Source: JBGQOG01 sp052113705
GTDB lineage: Bacteria > Pseudomonadota > Alphaproteobacteria > Rhodobacterales > Rhodobacteraceae
Direction: 5' to 3'
Assembly (NCBI RefSeq): GCF_052113705.1
Contig: NZ_JBGQOG010000001.1
Coordinates: 62,001 to 126,000, forward strand
DNA length: 64,000 nucleotides
This document shows positions 37,648 to 46,998 of the stretch, in pieces. Below the pieces are notes generated by a model. The model did not search any database. It was not told where the DNA came from and saw only the letters and a list, made by a program, of their open reading frames with translations. How positions within the stretch are numbered: the stretch's first letter is position 1; each line of letters begins with the position of its first letter. Made by a program: the position numbers and the translations under genes.

Positions 37648-38562
37648 ATGACTTTCAAGACCTCGATCTCTGCTCTGGCCCTTATCGCCGCCGCTGGCGC
37701 TGCGCAGGCTGACTGCAGCAAGGTCACCTTCTCGGATGTGGGCTGGACCGACATCACCACCACCACCTCGGCCACCAAACAGATCCTGCAAGCGCTGGGA
37801 TATGAGGTCGATGTGAAGATCCTGGCCGTCCCGGTCACCTTCGCTTCGCTGGAATCCGGCGACATCGACGTGTTCCTCGGCAACTGGATGCCCGCACAGG
37901 AAGGCGCGGTGAAACCCTATCTCGACAATGGCAGCATCGAGATTCTGGACGAGAACCTGCAGGGCACCAACTACACGCTGGCCGTGCCCGCTTATCTTTA
38001 CGACAAGGGCCTGCATGACTTTGCAGACATCGCCAAATTCAAGGATGAGCTGGGCGGCAAGATCTACGGGATCGAGCCAGGCAACGAAGGCAATGGCTAT
38101 CTGATCAGCCTGACCGAGCCGGGCAAAAAGCTGGAAGGCTTTGAAGTTGTCGAAAGCTCGGAGCAGGGGATGCTGGCGCAGGTGAACCGTGCCTATGCGC
38201 AGGATGAAGCCGTGGTCTTCCTGGGCTGGGCGCCGCATCCGATGAACGCCAATTTCGAGCTGAAATATCTGACCGGCGGCGAAGAGTTCTTTGGCGGTGA
38301 AGGCGTGGTGAACACGCTGGTGCGCAAGGGCTTTGCCGAGGAATGCCCGAATGTCGCCACCCTGCTGAAAAACGAGAAGTTCAGCCTGGCGATGGAAAAC
38401 CAGATCATGGGCGCGATCCTCGATGAAGGTCAGGAGCCGGATGTTGCGGTGAAGGCCTGGATTCAGGAAAACCCGGAAGTGATCACCCCCTGGCTGGCGG
38501 GTGTCACCACCAAGGACGGTGGCGATGGCCTTGCGGCCGTGAAAACCGCGCTGGGGCTCTGA
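37648..38562 (+). CDS. choX: Choline ABC transporter periplasmic binding protein
   Basis: 304 residues. Signal peptide ending AAQA, then CSKVTFSDVGWTDITTTTSA, the opening typical of ChoX. Conserved aromatic and acidic positions include GNWMPAQEGAVKPYL and FLGWAPHPMN. Captures choline in the periplasm for ChoWV. Followed by a strong intercistronic terminator, so it is likely made in excess over the permease. Confidence 0.94.
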   Translation: MTFKTSISALALIAAAGAAQADCSKVTFSDVGWTDITTTTSATKQILQALGYEVDVKILAVPVTFASLESGDIDVFLGNWMPAQEGAVKPYLDNGSIEILDENLQGTNYTLAVPAYLYDKGLHDFADIAKFKDELGGKIYGIEPGNEGNGYLISLTEPGKKLEGFEVVESSEQGMLAQVNRAYAQDEAVVFLGWAPHPMNANFELKYLTGGEEFFGGEGVVNTLVRKGFAEECPNVATLLKNEKFSLAMENQIMGAILDEGQEPDVAVKAWIQENPEVITPWLAGVTTKDGGDGLAAVKTALGL

Positions 38563-38569
38563 CCCAGAC

Positions 38570-38598
38570 AGGGCCCCTGAGTTTCAGGGGCCCTTTTT
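38570..38598 (+). terminator. Intra-operon terminator between choX and choW
   Basis: AGGGCCCCTGA-GTT-TCAGGGGCCCT, a perfect 11-bp stem with a 3-nt loop and a TTTT tail, starting 8 nt past the choX stop. Partial termination here would lower choWV relative to choX. Confidence 0.9.
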
Positions 38599-38647
38599 CG
38601 ACCCAAACTGACTTTCACGAAACATCCAACGCGGGAGCTCTACGCGC

Positions 38648-39484
38648 ATGGAGATGGATTGGTTGACCACCAAGATACCGGTCGGCAAGACGGCAAGTGA
38701 CGTCTTCAAATGGCTACAGATGCACGGCAAGGGCATTTTCGACACGATTTCAACCATGATGGAGGGGCTGATCAACGGCATCCTCTGGGTGCTGCAGACA
38801 CCGCATCCGCTGGTCATCATTGGCTGCTTTGTCGCCCTGACCTGGTATCTGCAGCGCAACTGGAAGACCGCGCTTTTGGTGTTCGTCGGCTTTTTGTTCA
38901 TCATGAACCAGGGCTACTGGAAGAACACCACCGAAAGCCTGACGCTGGTGCTCTCGGCCTGTGTGATCTGCATGACCATCGGCGTGCCGATCGGCATTGC
39001 CGTCGCCCACCGCCCCAAACTCTACGCCTGGATGCAGCCGGTGCTTGACCTGATGCAGACCCTGCCGACCTTCGTCTATCTGATCCCGGCCATCGTCTTC
39101 TTTGGTCTGGGCATGGTGCCCGGCCTGATCGCCACCGTGATCTTCGTGCTGCCCGCGCCGATCCGTCTGACCTATCTGGGCATTTCCACCACGCCACAGC
39201 CTTTGCTGGAGGCCGCCACCGCTTTTGGCGCCACCCCCTCGCAGGTGCTGTGGAAGGTGGAGCTGCCCTATGCGCTGCCGCAGATCATGGCGGGCCTCAA
39301 TCAGGCGATCATGCTCTCGCTCTCGATGGTCGTCATCGCCGCCATGGTCGGCGCGAATGGCCTGGGCGTGCCGGTGGTGCGCGCGCTGAACACGGTGAAC
39401 ACCGCGCTTGGCTTTGAATCCGGCTTCATCATCGTGGTGGTCGCCATCATCCTTGACCGCATGCTGAAATTGGAGCGCAAGTGA
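38648..39484 (+). CDS. choW: Choline ABC transporter permease
   Basis: 278 residues. ProW/OpuAB-type inner-membrane protein with about six to seven segments and the coupling loop LEAATAFGATPSQVLWKVELP. The opening WLTTKIPVGKTASDVFKWL is a ChoW trait. Its stop TGA shares a base with the choV ATG. Confidence 0.94.
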   Translation: MEMDWLTTKIPVGKTASDVFKWLQMHGKGIFDTISTMMEGLINGILWVLQTPHPLVIIGCFVALTWYLQRNWKTALLVFVGFLFIMNQGYWKNTTESLTLVLSACVICMTIGVPIGIAVAHRPKLYAWMQPVLDLMQTLPTFVYLIPAIVFFGLGMVPGLIATVIFVLPAPIRLTYLGISTTPQPLLEAATAFGATPSQVLWKVELPYALPQIMAGLNQAIMLSLSMVVIAAMVGANGLGVPVVRALNTVNTALGFESGFIIVVVAIILDRMLKLERK

Positions 39485-40509
39485 TGAGTGCAGCCCCCAA
39501 AACCGCTGTCGAATTCGACAATGTCTCGATTGTGTTCGGCGAGCGGCCGCAGGCCGCTTTGCCGCTGATGGATGCGGGCAAGACCCGCGCCGATGTGAAA
39601 ACCGAATGTGGTCAGGTGCTCGGCGTGCACAATTGCTCGCTCAGCGTCGATGAGGGTGAGATCCTCGTGCTGATGGGCCTGTCGGGCTCGGGCAAATCCA
39701 CGCTGTTGCGTGCCGTGAACGGGCTGAACCCGGTTTGCCGGGGCGAGGTCCGCATCCGCAATGATGCGGGCGGCATGGTCTCGGTCACCCATGCCTCGGC
39801 CGCCGGGCTGCGCGATCTGCGCCTGACCCGGGTGGCGATGGTCTTTCAGCAATTCGGCCTGCTGCCCTGGCGCTCGGTGCGCGAAAACGTCGGCCTCGGG
39901 CTGGAGCTCGCGGGCATGTCCCCCGAGGCGCGCCGCAAAAAGGTGGATGAGCAACTCGCCCTCGTCGGCCTGTCGGACTGGGCCGAGCGCCGGGTGGGTG
40001 ACCTCTCGGGCGGGATGCAGCAGCGCGTGGGCCTCGCCCGCGCCTTTGCCACCGATGCGCCGATCCTGCTGATGGACGAGCCCTTCTCGGCGCTCGATCC
40101 GCTGATCCGCGCCCGGCTGCAGGATGAGTTGCTGGAACTGCAATCGCGGCTGAAACGCACGATCATCTTCGTCAGCCATGATCTGGATGAGGCCTTCAAA
40201 CTGGGCAACCGCATCGCCCTGATGGAGGGCGGCCGTCTGGTGCAGATCGGCACCGCACGCGAGATCATCGCCAATCCGGTTGATGATTATGTGGCCGATT
40301 TCGTGGCGCATATGAATCCGATGGGCGTGCTGACCGCGCATGACGTCGCCGAAGCAGGCGAGGCCCCCGGCGCGCCGGAGGTGCATGCCGAAACCCCGGT
40401 GCGCGAGGTGATGGGCCTCCTGAAGGATCATCCGATGCTGGGCATCACCGGCGGTGGCCGCATCAGCCGCGAAGGCGTGATCGGCTGTCTGATCTCGCCG
40501 CAGGGCTAA
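39484..40509 (+). CDS. choV: Choline ABC transporter ATPase
   Basis: 341 residues from the ATG at 39484. Walker A GLSGSGKSTLLRA, Q loop VFQQFGLLPW, signature LSGGMQQRVGLARA, Walker B ILLMDEPFSALDP and switch His FVSHDLDEA. The N-terminal extension and C-terminal regulatory part (no full double CBS) match ProV/OpuAA-like ChoV proteins. Energises uptake of choline. Confidence 0.95.
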   Translation: MSAAPKTAVEFDNVSIVFGERPQAALPLMDAGKTRADVKTECGQVLGVHNCSLSVDEGEILVLMGLSGSGKSTLLRAVNGLNPVCRGEVRIRNDAGGMVSVTHASAAGLRDLRLTRVAMVFQQFGLLPWRSVRENVGLGLELAGMSPEARRKKVDEQLALVGLSDWAERRVGDLSGGMQQRVGLARAFATDAPILLMDEPFSALDPLIRARLQDELLELQSRLKRTIIFVSHDLDEAFKLGNRIALMEGGRLVQIGTAREIIANPVDDYVADFVAHMNPMGVLTAHDVAEAGEAPGAPEVHAETPVREVMGLLKDHPMLGITGGGRISREGVIGCLISPQG

Positions 40510-40530
40510 GGCATCCGCGCTGAAAGAAAG

Positions 40531-40559
40531 AACGCCGGTCCCTCGGGGCCGGCGTTTTG
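40531..40559 (+). terminator. Terminator of the choXWV operon
   Basis: AACGCCGG and CCGGCGTT form an 8-bp stem followed by TTTTG, 22 nt past the choV stop. It abuts the end of the convergent EamA gene. Confidence 0.88.
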
Positions 40560-40562
40560 CTG

Positions 40563-41552
40563 TCAGACCTTGGTGGCGTTGTGCAGCGGCGTGACCGTCC
40601 GCCGTTTGATCTGCGCCTCGCGCCAGGTCATATAGGTGATCGCGCCAATGATGATCGCGCCGCCCAGAATGACCATCGGGTCCACCGCCTCGCCGAACAT
40701 CACCGCCCCCAGCAGCGCCGCCCAGATCAGCTGCAGGAAGGTGACGGGCTGGGTCACCGTCATCGGCGCCGTGGCAAAGGCCCGCGTCATGCAGTAATGC
40801 CCCGCCGTTGCCGCCAAAGCGGTGGCCGCGAGAATGACCATCTGCCCCAGCGTCGGCGTCACCCAATCCATCGCGGCCAGCGGCGCGAGGCCGAGGGTGA
40901 CGGTGAAGGACATCATCGCCACCACCGCGGTCGCGGGCGCATTCTCGGCCAGCTTCTTGGCAATCAGATAGGAGATCCCGAAGCAAAAGGCCGCCCCCAA
41001 TTGGGCGAACTGCCCCGCACCAAGTTCGCGCAGGCCCGGGCGCAGCACGATCAGCGCGCCGATGATCGCCACCCCGATCGCCAGCAGCCGCCGGGCCGCC
41101 AGACGCTCGCCAAAGGCCAGGGTGGCGCCCAGGGTAACCACGATCGGATTCAGATAGCCAATCGCCGTCACCTCGGCGATCGGGATCCGCGCCATGGCAT
41201 AGAACCACAGGCAGACGGCCACCGTGTGCAGCACCCCCCGCAGCACGAAAAGCCGCCAGATCGGCACCGTGAACCCGCGCCGCAAGACCGGCACCAGCAC
41301 CGGCATCAGGAAGACCAAGCCGAAGGCAAAGCGCAAAAAGGCGGCTTCGGGCGAGGGCAGCACCGTGCCAAGGCTGCGCACAAGCCCGTTCACCGCGACG
41401 AAAAAGCCTCCCGTCGCCAGCATCCACAGCACCCCCGCGACCGGATGGTTCGGGGCCACGCGCGGGGCGGCCAAACCATCCTCCGGCGGCGCCGCACCAT
41501 CGACGGCAGACAAAGGGGAGGGCGTGCGGGGGGCATCGGCTTCACGTGTCAT
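40563..41552 (-). CDS. EamA/DMT-family transporter
   Basis: 329 residues from the ATG at 41552. A Pro-rich cytoplasmic lead is followed by ten hydrophobic segments in two EamA halves (ending GGAIIIGAITYMTWREA). Belongs to the RhaT/YdcZ-like exporter superfamily; the substrate is not predictable. It sits between choV and the ArgO-like gene and is likely independent of both. Confidence 0.88.
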   Translation of the reverse strand: MTREADAPRTPSPLSAVDGAAPPEDGLAAPRVAPNHPVAGVLWMLATGGFFVAVNGLVRSLGTVLPSPEAAFLRFAFGLVFLMPVLVPVLRRGFTVPIWRLFVLRGVLHTVAVCLWFYAMARIPIAEVTAIGYLNPIVVTLGATLAFGERLAARRLLAIGVAIIGALIVLRPGLRELGAGQFAQLGAAFCFGISYLIAKKLAENAPATAVVAMMSFTVTLGLAPLAAMDWVTPTLGQMVILAATALAATAGHYCMTRAFATAPMTVTQPVTFLQLIWAALLGAVMFGEAVDPMVILGGAIIIGAITYMTWREAQIKRRTVTPLHNATKV

Positions 41553-41604
41553 GCAAGGAATTGACGCCAACTGCCGCGCGGGCGCAAGGCCGCGATTGTA
41601 CCCG

Positions 41605-42219
41605 TCACGCCGCGCCCGTCAGCGCCATCAGCCCCAGCCGCAGCGCGATGGACCACATCGCCACCCCGATGGCCAGCTCCAGCACCTGCCAGGCGCGGGG
41701 GCGGGCAAAGACCGGCGCCAGCACCCGCGCGCCAAACCCCAAGAGGCAAAAGAACACCAGCGAGGCCGTGGCCGCCCCCAGCCCAAAGGCCAGCCCCTGC
41801 CCCGGAAACTGCGCCGAGATGCCGCCCAGAAACACCACCGTATCCAGCCAGACATGCGGATTGCCCCAGGTGATCAGCGCCAGCATCCCCAGCACCTTTC
41901 CCAGCGGTGCAGGCGCGGTGCGCGCCACCGCCAAAGCCTCGCCCCCGGCCCAGGCCCGGCGAAAGGCCATCGCCCCCAGCCAGAGGAGAAAGGCGATCCC
42001 GCCCCAGAGCGCCACCACCCCCACCCAGGGCGCCAGCGCGCTCAGCCGGGCAAATCCCCCCACCCCGATGCCAATCAACAAGGCGTCCGAACCTGCGCAA
42101 AACAGCACCACCGGCAAGACATGCTGCCGCAACACCCCCTGCCGCAGCACAAAGGCATTCTGCGCCCCGATCGCCACGATCAGCCCGAGCGAAAGCTTGA
42201 ACCCTTCCAAGAATACCAT
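41605..42219 (-). CDS. argO: LysE/ArgO-type amino-acid exporter
   Basis: 204 residues from the ATG at 42219 (AAAGGG six bases upstream; the frame opens at 42300). Five to six membrane segments. The start VFLEGFKLSLGLIVAIGAQN and FVLRQGVLRQHVLPVV, plus WGNPHVWLDTVVFLGGISAQ, are the family's hallmarks. Exports Arg/Lys. Divergent from an ArgP-like regulator, the classical lysE-lysG/argO-argP pairing. Confidence 0.92.
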   Translation of the reverse strand: MVFLEGFKLSLGLIVAIGAQNAFVLRQGVLRQHVLPVVLFCAGSDALLIGIGVGGFARLSALAPWVGVVALWGGIAFLLWLGAMAFRRAWAGGEALAVARTAPAPLGKVLGMLALITWGNPHVWLDTVVFLGGISAQFPGQGLAFGLGAATASLVFFCLLGFGARVLAPVFARPRAWQVLELAIGVAMWSIALRLGLMALTGAA

Positions 42220-42284
42220 CTGCCGCCCTTTGCGCTTTTGTTCTGACAAAGGCTCTAGCGCGGCAGCGCCTTTCGCGCCATTTA

Positions 42285-42301
42285 ATTGGGATAACGCCAA
42301 T
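42285..42301. promoter_or_regulatory. LysR-type binding site between argO and argP-like genes
   Basis: ATTGG-N7-CCAAT inverted repeat in the 94-bp divergent gap, ending 12 nt before the regulator start. Fits an ArgP/LysG site. Confidence 0.55.
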
Positions 42302-42313
42302 GAAGGACAGCTA

Positions 42314-43189
42314 ATGCACGACTACCCCGCCCTGGCCGCCCTCGCCGAAGTGCTGCGCCGCGGCAGCTTTGAAGGCGCCGCAATGGCGCTGCGGGTGACG
42401 CCCTCCGCCATCTCGCAGCGCATCAAGGGCCTCGAGGACCGGCTGGGTCAGGTCCTGATCCAGCGCGGGCCGCCGCTGGCGGGAACCGAGGCAGGCCTGC
42501 GCCTCGCGCGCCATGTCGAACAGGTGCATCTGCTGGAGGCCAGCCTCGGCGCCGATCTGATGCCGGAAACCGGCCCCCGGCGCCTATCGCTCGCGGTGAA
42601 TGCCGACAGCCTCGCCACCTGGGTGCTGCCCGCGCTCGCGACACAGGAGGGGCTGCTCTATGACCTGACCATCGACGATCAGGACCATTCCGCCGATTGG
42701 CTGAAACGCGGCGCGGTGGTGGCGGCGGTGACCGCCGATCCGGGCCCCCTGCCCGGCTGCGATACGGCGGCGCTGGGGGCGCTGCGCTATATCGCCACCG
42801 CCAGCCCCGGCTATCTTGCCCGCTGGTTCCCGCAAGGCCTGACGCCCGAGGCCCTCGCCGAGGCCCCGGCGCTGACCTTCAACGCCAAGGACCGGCTGCA
42901 AATCGACTGGGCCAGCCGTCAGGCGGGGCGCCGGATCAGCCCGCCCACCCATGTCATCGGCTCCAGTCAGGCCTTTATCGAAGCCGCCGCTCTGGGCCTG
43001 GGTTGGGGGATGAATCCCGAACCGCTGATCCGCAGCCACCTCGCGGCAGGCACCCTGATCCCCCTTGACCCCAAAGCCCCCCTCGACGTGGCGCTCTACT
43101 GGCAAAGCCTGCGTGCGATGAAAGGCCCGCTGGCCCCGCTCACCGCCGCCGTCCGGCAGGCTGCCCGGGCAGTGCTGATCCCGATCTGA
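42314..43189 (+). CDS. argP: LysR-family regulator, ArgP (LysG) type
   Basis: 291 residues from the ATG at 42314, with AAGGA six bases upstream. HTH segment LAALAEVLRRGSFEGAAMAL and VTPSAISQRIKGLEDRLG, then LAVNADSLATWVLPAL, a motif specific to the ArgP/LysG group. Expected to activate the exporter when Lys/Arg is high. The C-terminal LGWGMNPEPLIRSHLAAG is also family-typical. Confidence 0.92.
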   Translation: MHDYPALAALAEVLRRGSFEGAAMALRVTPSAISQRIKGLEDRLGQVLIQRGPPLAGTEAGLRLARHVEQVHLLEASLGADLMPETGPRRLSLAVNADSLATWVLPALATQEGLLYDLTIDDQDHSADWLKRGAVVAAVTADPGPLPGCDTAALGALRYIATASPGYLARWFPQGLTPEALAEAPALTFNAKDRLQIDWASRQAGRRISPPTHVIGSSQAFIEAAALGLGWGMNPEPLIRSHLAAGTLIPLDPKAPLDVALYWQSLRAMKGPLAPLTAAVRQAARAVLIPI

Positions 43190-43203
43190 CGCTTGCTTCG
43201 TCT

Positions 43204-43274
43204 CAAATATCCCCGCCGGAGGCTCCCGTGGCCGCCGTGGAAGCCTCCGGCGGGGATATTTGGAATCAGGCAAA
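43204..43274. repeat. Long perfect inverted repeat including dispersed repeat copy B
   Basis: A 21-bp arm (43204-43224, starting CAAATATCCCCGCC) pairs perfectly with 43242-43262 across a 17-nt loop. The right side continues into ATCAGGCAAAG, the same string as copies at 10600-10631 and 48050-48078. It sits between convergent genes and probably terminates both. Confidence 0.88.
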
Positions 43275-43331
43275 GCAAAACGGCCCGCCGATGCCGGAGG
43301 GCCGTTCTGTCAGATCTTTGACAATCGTGGC

Positions 43332-44072
43332 TCAGAGCGCCGCGGCGATCTCTTCGCTGACGTCGAAATTGGCGGTGACGTTTTGCACATCATCGTCATC
43401 TTCCAGCGCATCCATCAGCTTCATCAGCTTGGTCGCGGTTTCCAGATCCACATTGGTGCGGTTCTGCGGTTTCCAGATCAGCTTCGAGCTTTCGGATTCG
43501 CCCAAGACCGCCTCAAGCGCGTTCGACACTTCGCTGAGCGAGGTATCGGCGCAATAGATCCAATGCCCTTCGTCATCGCTTTCGACGTCGTCAGCACCGG
43601 CTTCCAGAGCGGCCATCATCACGGTGTCGGCGTCGCCGGCGCTGGCGGGATACATGATCTCGCCCAGACGGTCGAACATGAAGCTGACCGAACCGGTGGT
43701 ACCGAGATTGCCGCCGAATTTCGTGAAATAGCTGCGCACGTTGGAGGCGGTGCGGTTCACGTTGTCGGTCATGGTTTCCACGATCACCGCGATGCCGTTC
43801 GGGCCATAGCCCTCATAGCGCAGTTCCGTGTAATCCTCGGCGTCGCCGCCCATGGATTTCTTGATCGCGCGGTCGATCACATCCTTGGGGCAAGAGACCG
43901 ATTTGGCCGCCTTGACCGCCAGACGCAGACGCGGGTTCTTGTCGGGGTCCGGGTCACCCATCTTGGCGGCAACGGTGATCTCTTTTGCCAGCTTCGAGAA
44001 CAGTTTCGAACGAAGTTTATCCTGCCGCCCCTTGCGGTGCTGGATGTTCGCCCATTTTGAATGGCCTGCCAT
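43332..44072 (-). CDS. YebC/PmpR-family translation or transcription factor
   Basis: 246 residues, full length. Opens [18 protein letters not shown] and carries the conserved [20 protein letters not shown] and [19 protein letters not shown]. Recent work ties YebC proteins to ribosome function at difficult motifs; earlier work to transcription control. GGAGAGG precedes the ATG. Single gene. Confidence 0.96.
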   Translation of the reverse strand: MAGHSKWANIQHRKGRQDKLRSKLFSKLAKEITVAAKMGDPDPDKNPRLRLAVKAAKSVSCPKDVIDRAIKKSMGGDAEDYTELRYEGYGPNGIAVIVETMTDNVNRTASNVRSYFTKFGGNLGTTGSVSFMFDRLGEIMYPASAGDADTVMMAALEAGADDVESDDEGHWIYCADTSLSEVSNALEAVLGESESSKLIWKPQNRTNVDLETATKLMKLMDALEDDDDVQNVTANFDVSEEIAAAL

Positions 44073-44172
44073 GACCCTCTCCGATCCGGTTTACGCGGTT
44101 AGCGGCCCATATAGTGCAGGCGATGGGGGGGCCGCAAGTCTTGGCTGCCGCCCGCCCCCGAGAGATATCGTC

Positions 44173-45951
44173 TCAGAGCGGCCAAAGCCACGGAATCACC
44201 AGGCAAGCGGTCAGCGCCAGGATGATGTTCAGCGGCACCCCGACCTTGAGGTAGTCGGTGAAGCGGTAGCCGCCCGGGCCATAGACCAGCATGTTCGTCT
44301 GATAGCCGATCGGCGTGGCGAAGGAGGCTGAGGCCGCGAACATCACCGCCACCACGAAGGGGCGCGCGTCATAGCCCAGCGCCCCGGCCAGCTCGATCCC
44401 GATCGGGGTCACGATCACTGCCACCGCATTGTTCGAGACCACCTCGGTCAGGAAGGAGGACAAAGCATAGACCGCGAGGATGGCCAGCACCGGCGGCAAC
44501 CCCATCAGATGCGGCGAAATGACATCCACGATCAGCTTGACCGCGCCCGAACTGTCCAGCGCCGCGCCCACGACGAGCATGGCAAAGATCAGCGCCAGCA
44601 ACTGCCCCTCGACGAAGCTGAAGGCCTCATCGGCATCAATGCAGCGGGTGATCAGGATGATCGCCACGGCAATGGTGGCGAGATACAGGATCGGCGCCAG
44701 ATCAAAGGCGGCCAGCACCACCACCGCCAAAAGCGACAGCACGGCAATCGGCGCATGGGCGCGGCGGTAGGCCTGCACCCGCGGCTTGGTCACATCGACC
44801 AGATCCATATCGGCGGCAAGGCGGGCGATGTCCTCGGCCGCGCCCTCCAGCAGCAGCGTGTCGCCCACCACCACCACCAGATCATCGAGCTGACGGCCGA
44901 TGTTCTGGTTGCGGCGGTGCGCGGCCAGCACATAGACCCCATAGCGGCGGCGCAGGCGCAATTCGCCCAGAGAGCGGCCGATCATCCGGCAGCCCGGCGA
45001 GATCAGCACCTCCACCGTCTCGGTCTGCACCGAGCTCAGCTTGTCCACCATCCGCAGATTGGGGTTTTGCTGCATCCCCAAAAGCTCTTCCATCTCGGTG
45101 CGCAGCACCACGCGGTCGCCCGCCTGCAGCACCGCCGAGGCCAGATCGCGCCGCAAGCTGGCATCGCCGCGCAAGACGTCGATCAGCCGCACGCCGTCGC
45201 GGCGGAACAGATCCACCTCCAGCACCGGCTGGCCGATCAGGCTGGAATCCTCGGGCAGCGCCACTTCGGTGAAGAATTTCAGCCGCCGCTTGTCGCCCAG
45301 GAGCATCCCCATCGACGAGCGGTTCGGCAGCAGTTTGCGCCCGAGGATCAGCATATAGGCGCCGCCGACGAAACACTGGATCAGCCCCATGCCCGAAATC
45401 TCGAACATGGTGAAAGGCGCCAGCCCGCGGTCCCGCGCCACCCCGTCCACGAGCAGGTTGGTCGAGGTGCCGATCAGCGTCACCGTGCCCCCGAGAATGG
45501 CGGCATAAGACAGCGGAATCAGCAGCTTGGAGGCAGAAATGCCCAGACGGCGCGCGATGGTCATCATCACCGGCATCATCATCACGACGACGGGTGTGTT
45601 GTTTAGAAAGGCCGAAGCCGCCGCGATCAGCGCAAAGATGGCCAGAACCGTCACCACTGGATTGTTGTCGATATGCGCCTCGGCCTGGCGGGTCATCCAG
45701 TCGAGCGCCCCGGTGCGCACCAGCGCGCCCATGATCAGGAACATCATGGTGATCGTCCAGGGCGCGGTGTTCGACAGCACTTTCACCGCATCATCATAGC
45801 TGACGATCCCGAGCAGCAGCACCACCGCCGCACCGCCAATGGCGATCACCTCGGTGGGATATTTCTCGCGCGCAAACAGCACGAGCATGGTCACGACGAC
45901 CAGCAGGGTAATGACGGCCTGCGTGGTCTGGTCGAGGGCAAGATCAATCAT
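44173..45951 (-). CDS. SLC13-type permease with two RCK_C (TrkA-C) domains
   Basis: 592 residues. N-terminal membrane half (about 1-205), two cytosolic TrkA-C-like regions (about 215-395; e.g. EVALPEDSSLIGQPVLEVDL and EVLISPGCRMIGRSLGELRL), then the second membrane half with LTEVVSNNAVAVIVTPIGIE and ATPIGYQTNMLVYGPGGYRF. The SNNAxAV and NTPVVVM signatures are DASS/SLC13. Likely sodium-coupled uptake of sulfate or a dicarboxylate, with the RCK domains as ligand gates. Confidence 0.9.
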   Translation of the reverse strand: MIDLALDQTTQAVITLLVVVTMLVLFAREKYPTEVIAIGGAAVVLLLGIVSYDDAVKVLSNTAPWTITMMFLIMGALVRTGALDWMTRQAEAHIDNNPVVTVLAIFALIAAASAFLNNTPVVVMMMPVMMTIARRLGISASKLLIPLSYAAILGGTVTLIGTSTNLLVDGVARDRGLAPFTMFEISGMGLIQCFVGGAYMLILGRKLLPNRSSMGMLLGDKRRLKFFTEVALPEDSSLIGQPVLEVDLFRRDGVRLIDVLRGDASLRRDLASAVLQAGDRVVLRTEMEELLGMQQNPNLRMVDKLSSVQTETVEVLISPGCRMIGRSLGELRLRRRYGVYVLAAHRRNQNIGRQLDDLVVVVGDTLLLEGAAEDIARLAADMDLVDVTKPRVQAYRRAHAPIAVLSLLAVVVLAAFDLAPILYLATIAVAIILITRCIDADEAFSFVEGQLLALIFAMLVVGAALDSSGAVKLIVDVISPHLMGLPPVLAILAVYALSSFLTEVVSNNAVAVIVTPIGIELAGALGYDARPFVVAVMFAASASFATPIGYQTNMLVYGPGGYRFTDYLKVGVPLNIILALTACLVIPWLWPL

Positions 45952-45963
45952 GAATGGAATCCG

Positions 45964-46998
45964 TCAATGCGTTGGGCCCATATTATCCGGCCCCGGTTCG
46001 GCCACAAGCGCGAGGGTGGTTTTCGGTGGTGCGGATGCCGCAGCGTTGCGCGGTTGCACAAGAATGAGGCCGCAAAATATGACCGCCATGGCCCCCCAAA
46101 AAACCGGGGCAAAGCGTTCGCCCAACAGCACCATGGCCCAGTAGACGCCAAAGCCGGTCACCAGATAGGAAACCTGCGCCGCAAAGACCGCTCCGGCTTT
46201 GCCGATCAGCCACAGATAGCCGACATAGGCCGCCAGCGAGATCAGCGCCGAGCCGACAAGGGCCAGCGGTGCCAGCGCCGCGCCGCCCGTCGCCTGCGGC
46301 AGATCGAGCGGCCAGAGGAACACGCCGCGCATCAGCGCCAGCGGGCCGGAGATCAGCGCCGAAATCAGCGAGGCGCCCGCCACCATCTGTGCCGCGCCCA
46401 AAAGGCCCGGCGCCAGAACATTGGCCCCCAGCGGGGTTTGCGCCAGACGCGCGACGCCATTGCCCTCCACCGCATAGCTGAGCGGGGCGATCAGCGCCAA
46501 GCCCACCGCGAGGCCAAGCCCCGGTCCGCCCGCCTGCGCCCCCAGGCTGCCCGGCCAGAGGATCAGCGCCACGCCGATGAGGCCGGAAACGAGGCCCAGA
46601 AGCCGCGCCGGGCTGGCCCGGTCGGTGCCGAGCATCAGCGCGAGCGGCAGGGCAAACAGCGGCACCAGCGAAATGCAGAGCGAAACCACCCCCGAGGGCA
46701 GGAACCGTGCCGCCGTGGTTGAGGCCACGCCCGGAAGGACCGAGCCGAAAAGCGCCACGAAAAGATAGAGAAGCCATGCCGCGCGGTGCCGGGGCAGCCC
46801 GCCAAAGCGCGCCAGAACCGGCAACAGGACCACGAGGTCAATCACCGCTTGCCAAAAGACGATCCCGAGATCGCGGTAGCCCGCGGTGACCATGATCTTG
46901 GACATCGGGGTCGCCAGACCCCAGGCCGCGCCCAGGCCGATCAGCACCGCGAACGGCAAAAGCCGCGCCGCAACCTGACCCGGCGCGGCCGGTATCAT
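45964..46998 (-). CDS. EamA/DMT-family transporter
   Basis: 344 residues with ten hydrophobic segments. The LIGLGAAWGLATPMSKIMVT opening and LGLVSGLIGVALILWPG at the end of the first half identify an EamA member. It starts within the stop of the YmdB-like gene (ATGA), so the two are co-translated although no functional link is obvious. Confidence 0.87.
   Translation of the reverse strand: MIPAAPGQVAARLLPFAVLIGLGAAWGLATPMSKIMVTAGYRDLGIVFWQAVIDLVVLLPVLARFGGLPRHRAAWLLYLFVALFGSVLPGVASTTAARFLPSGVVSLCISLVPLFALPLALMLGTDRASPARLLGLVSGLIGVALILWPGSLGAQAGGPGLGLAVGLALIAPLSYAVEGNGVARLAQTPLGANVLAPGLLGAAQMVAGASLISALISGPLALMRGVFLWPLDLPQATGGAALAPLALVGSALISLAAYVGYLWLIGKAGAVFAAQVSYLVTGFGVYWAMVLLGERFAPVFWGAMAVIFCGLILVQPRNAAASAPPKTTLALVAEPGPDNMGPTH

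Noticed and set aside
39301..41427. 708-codon minus frame across choWV and the EamA gene
   Set aside because: Shadow of choW and choV on the plus strand and out of frame with the real EamA gene.
41546..42313. Long N-terminal extension of the ArgP-like frame
   Set aside because: Antisense to the argO gene; the LysR HTH begins at 42314 with a good ribosome site.
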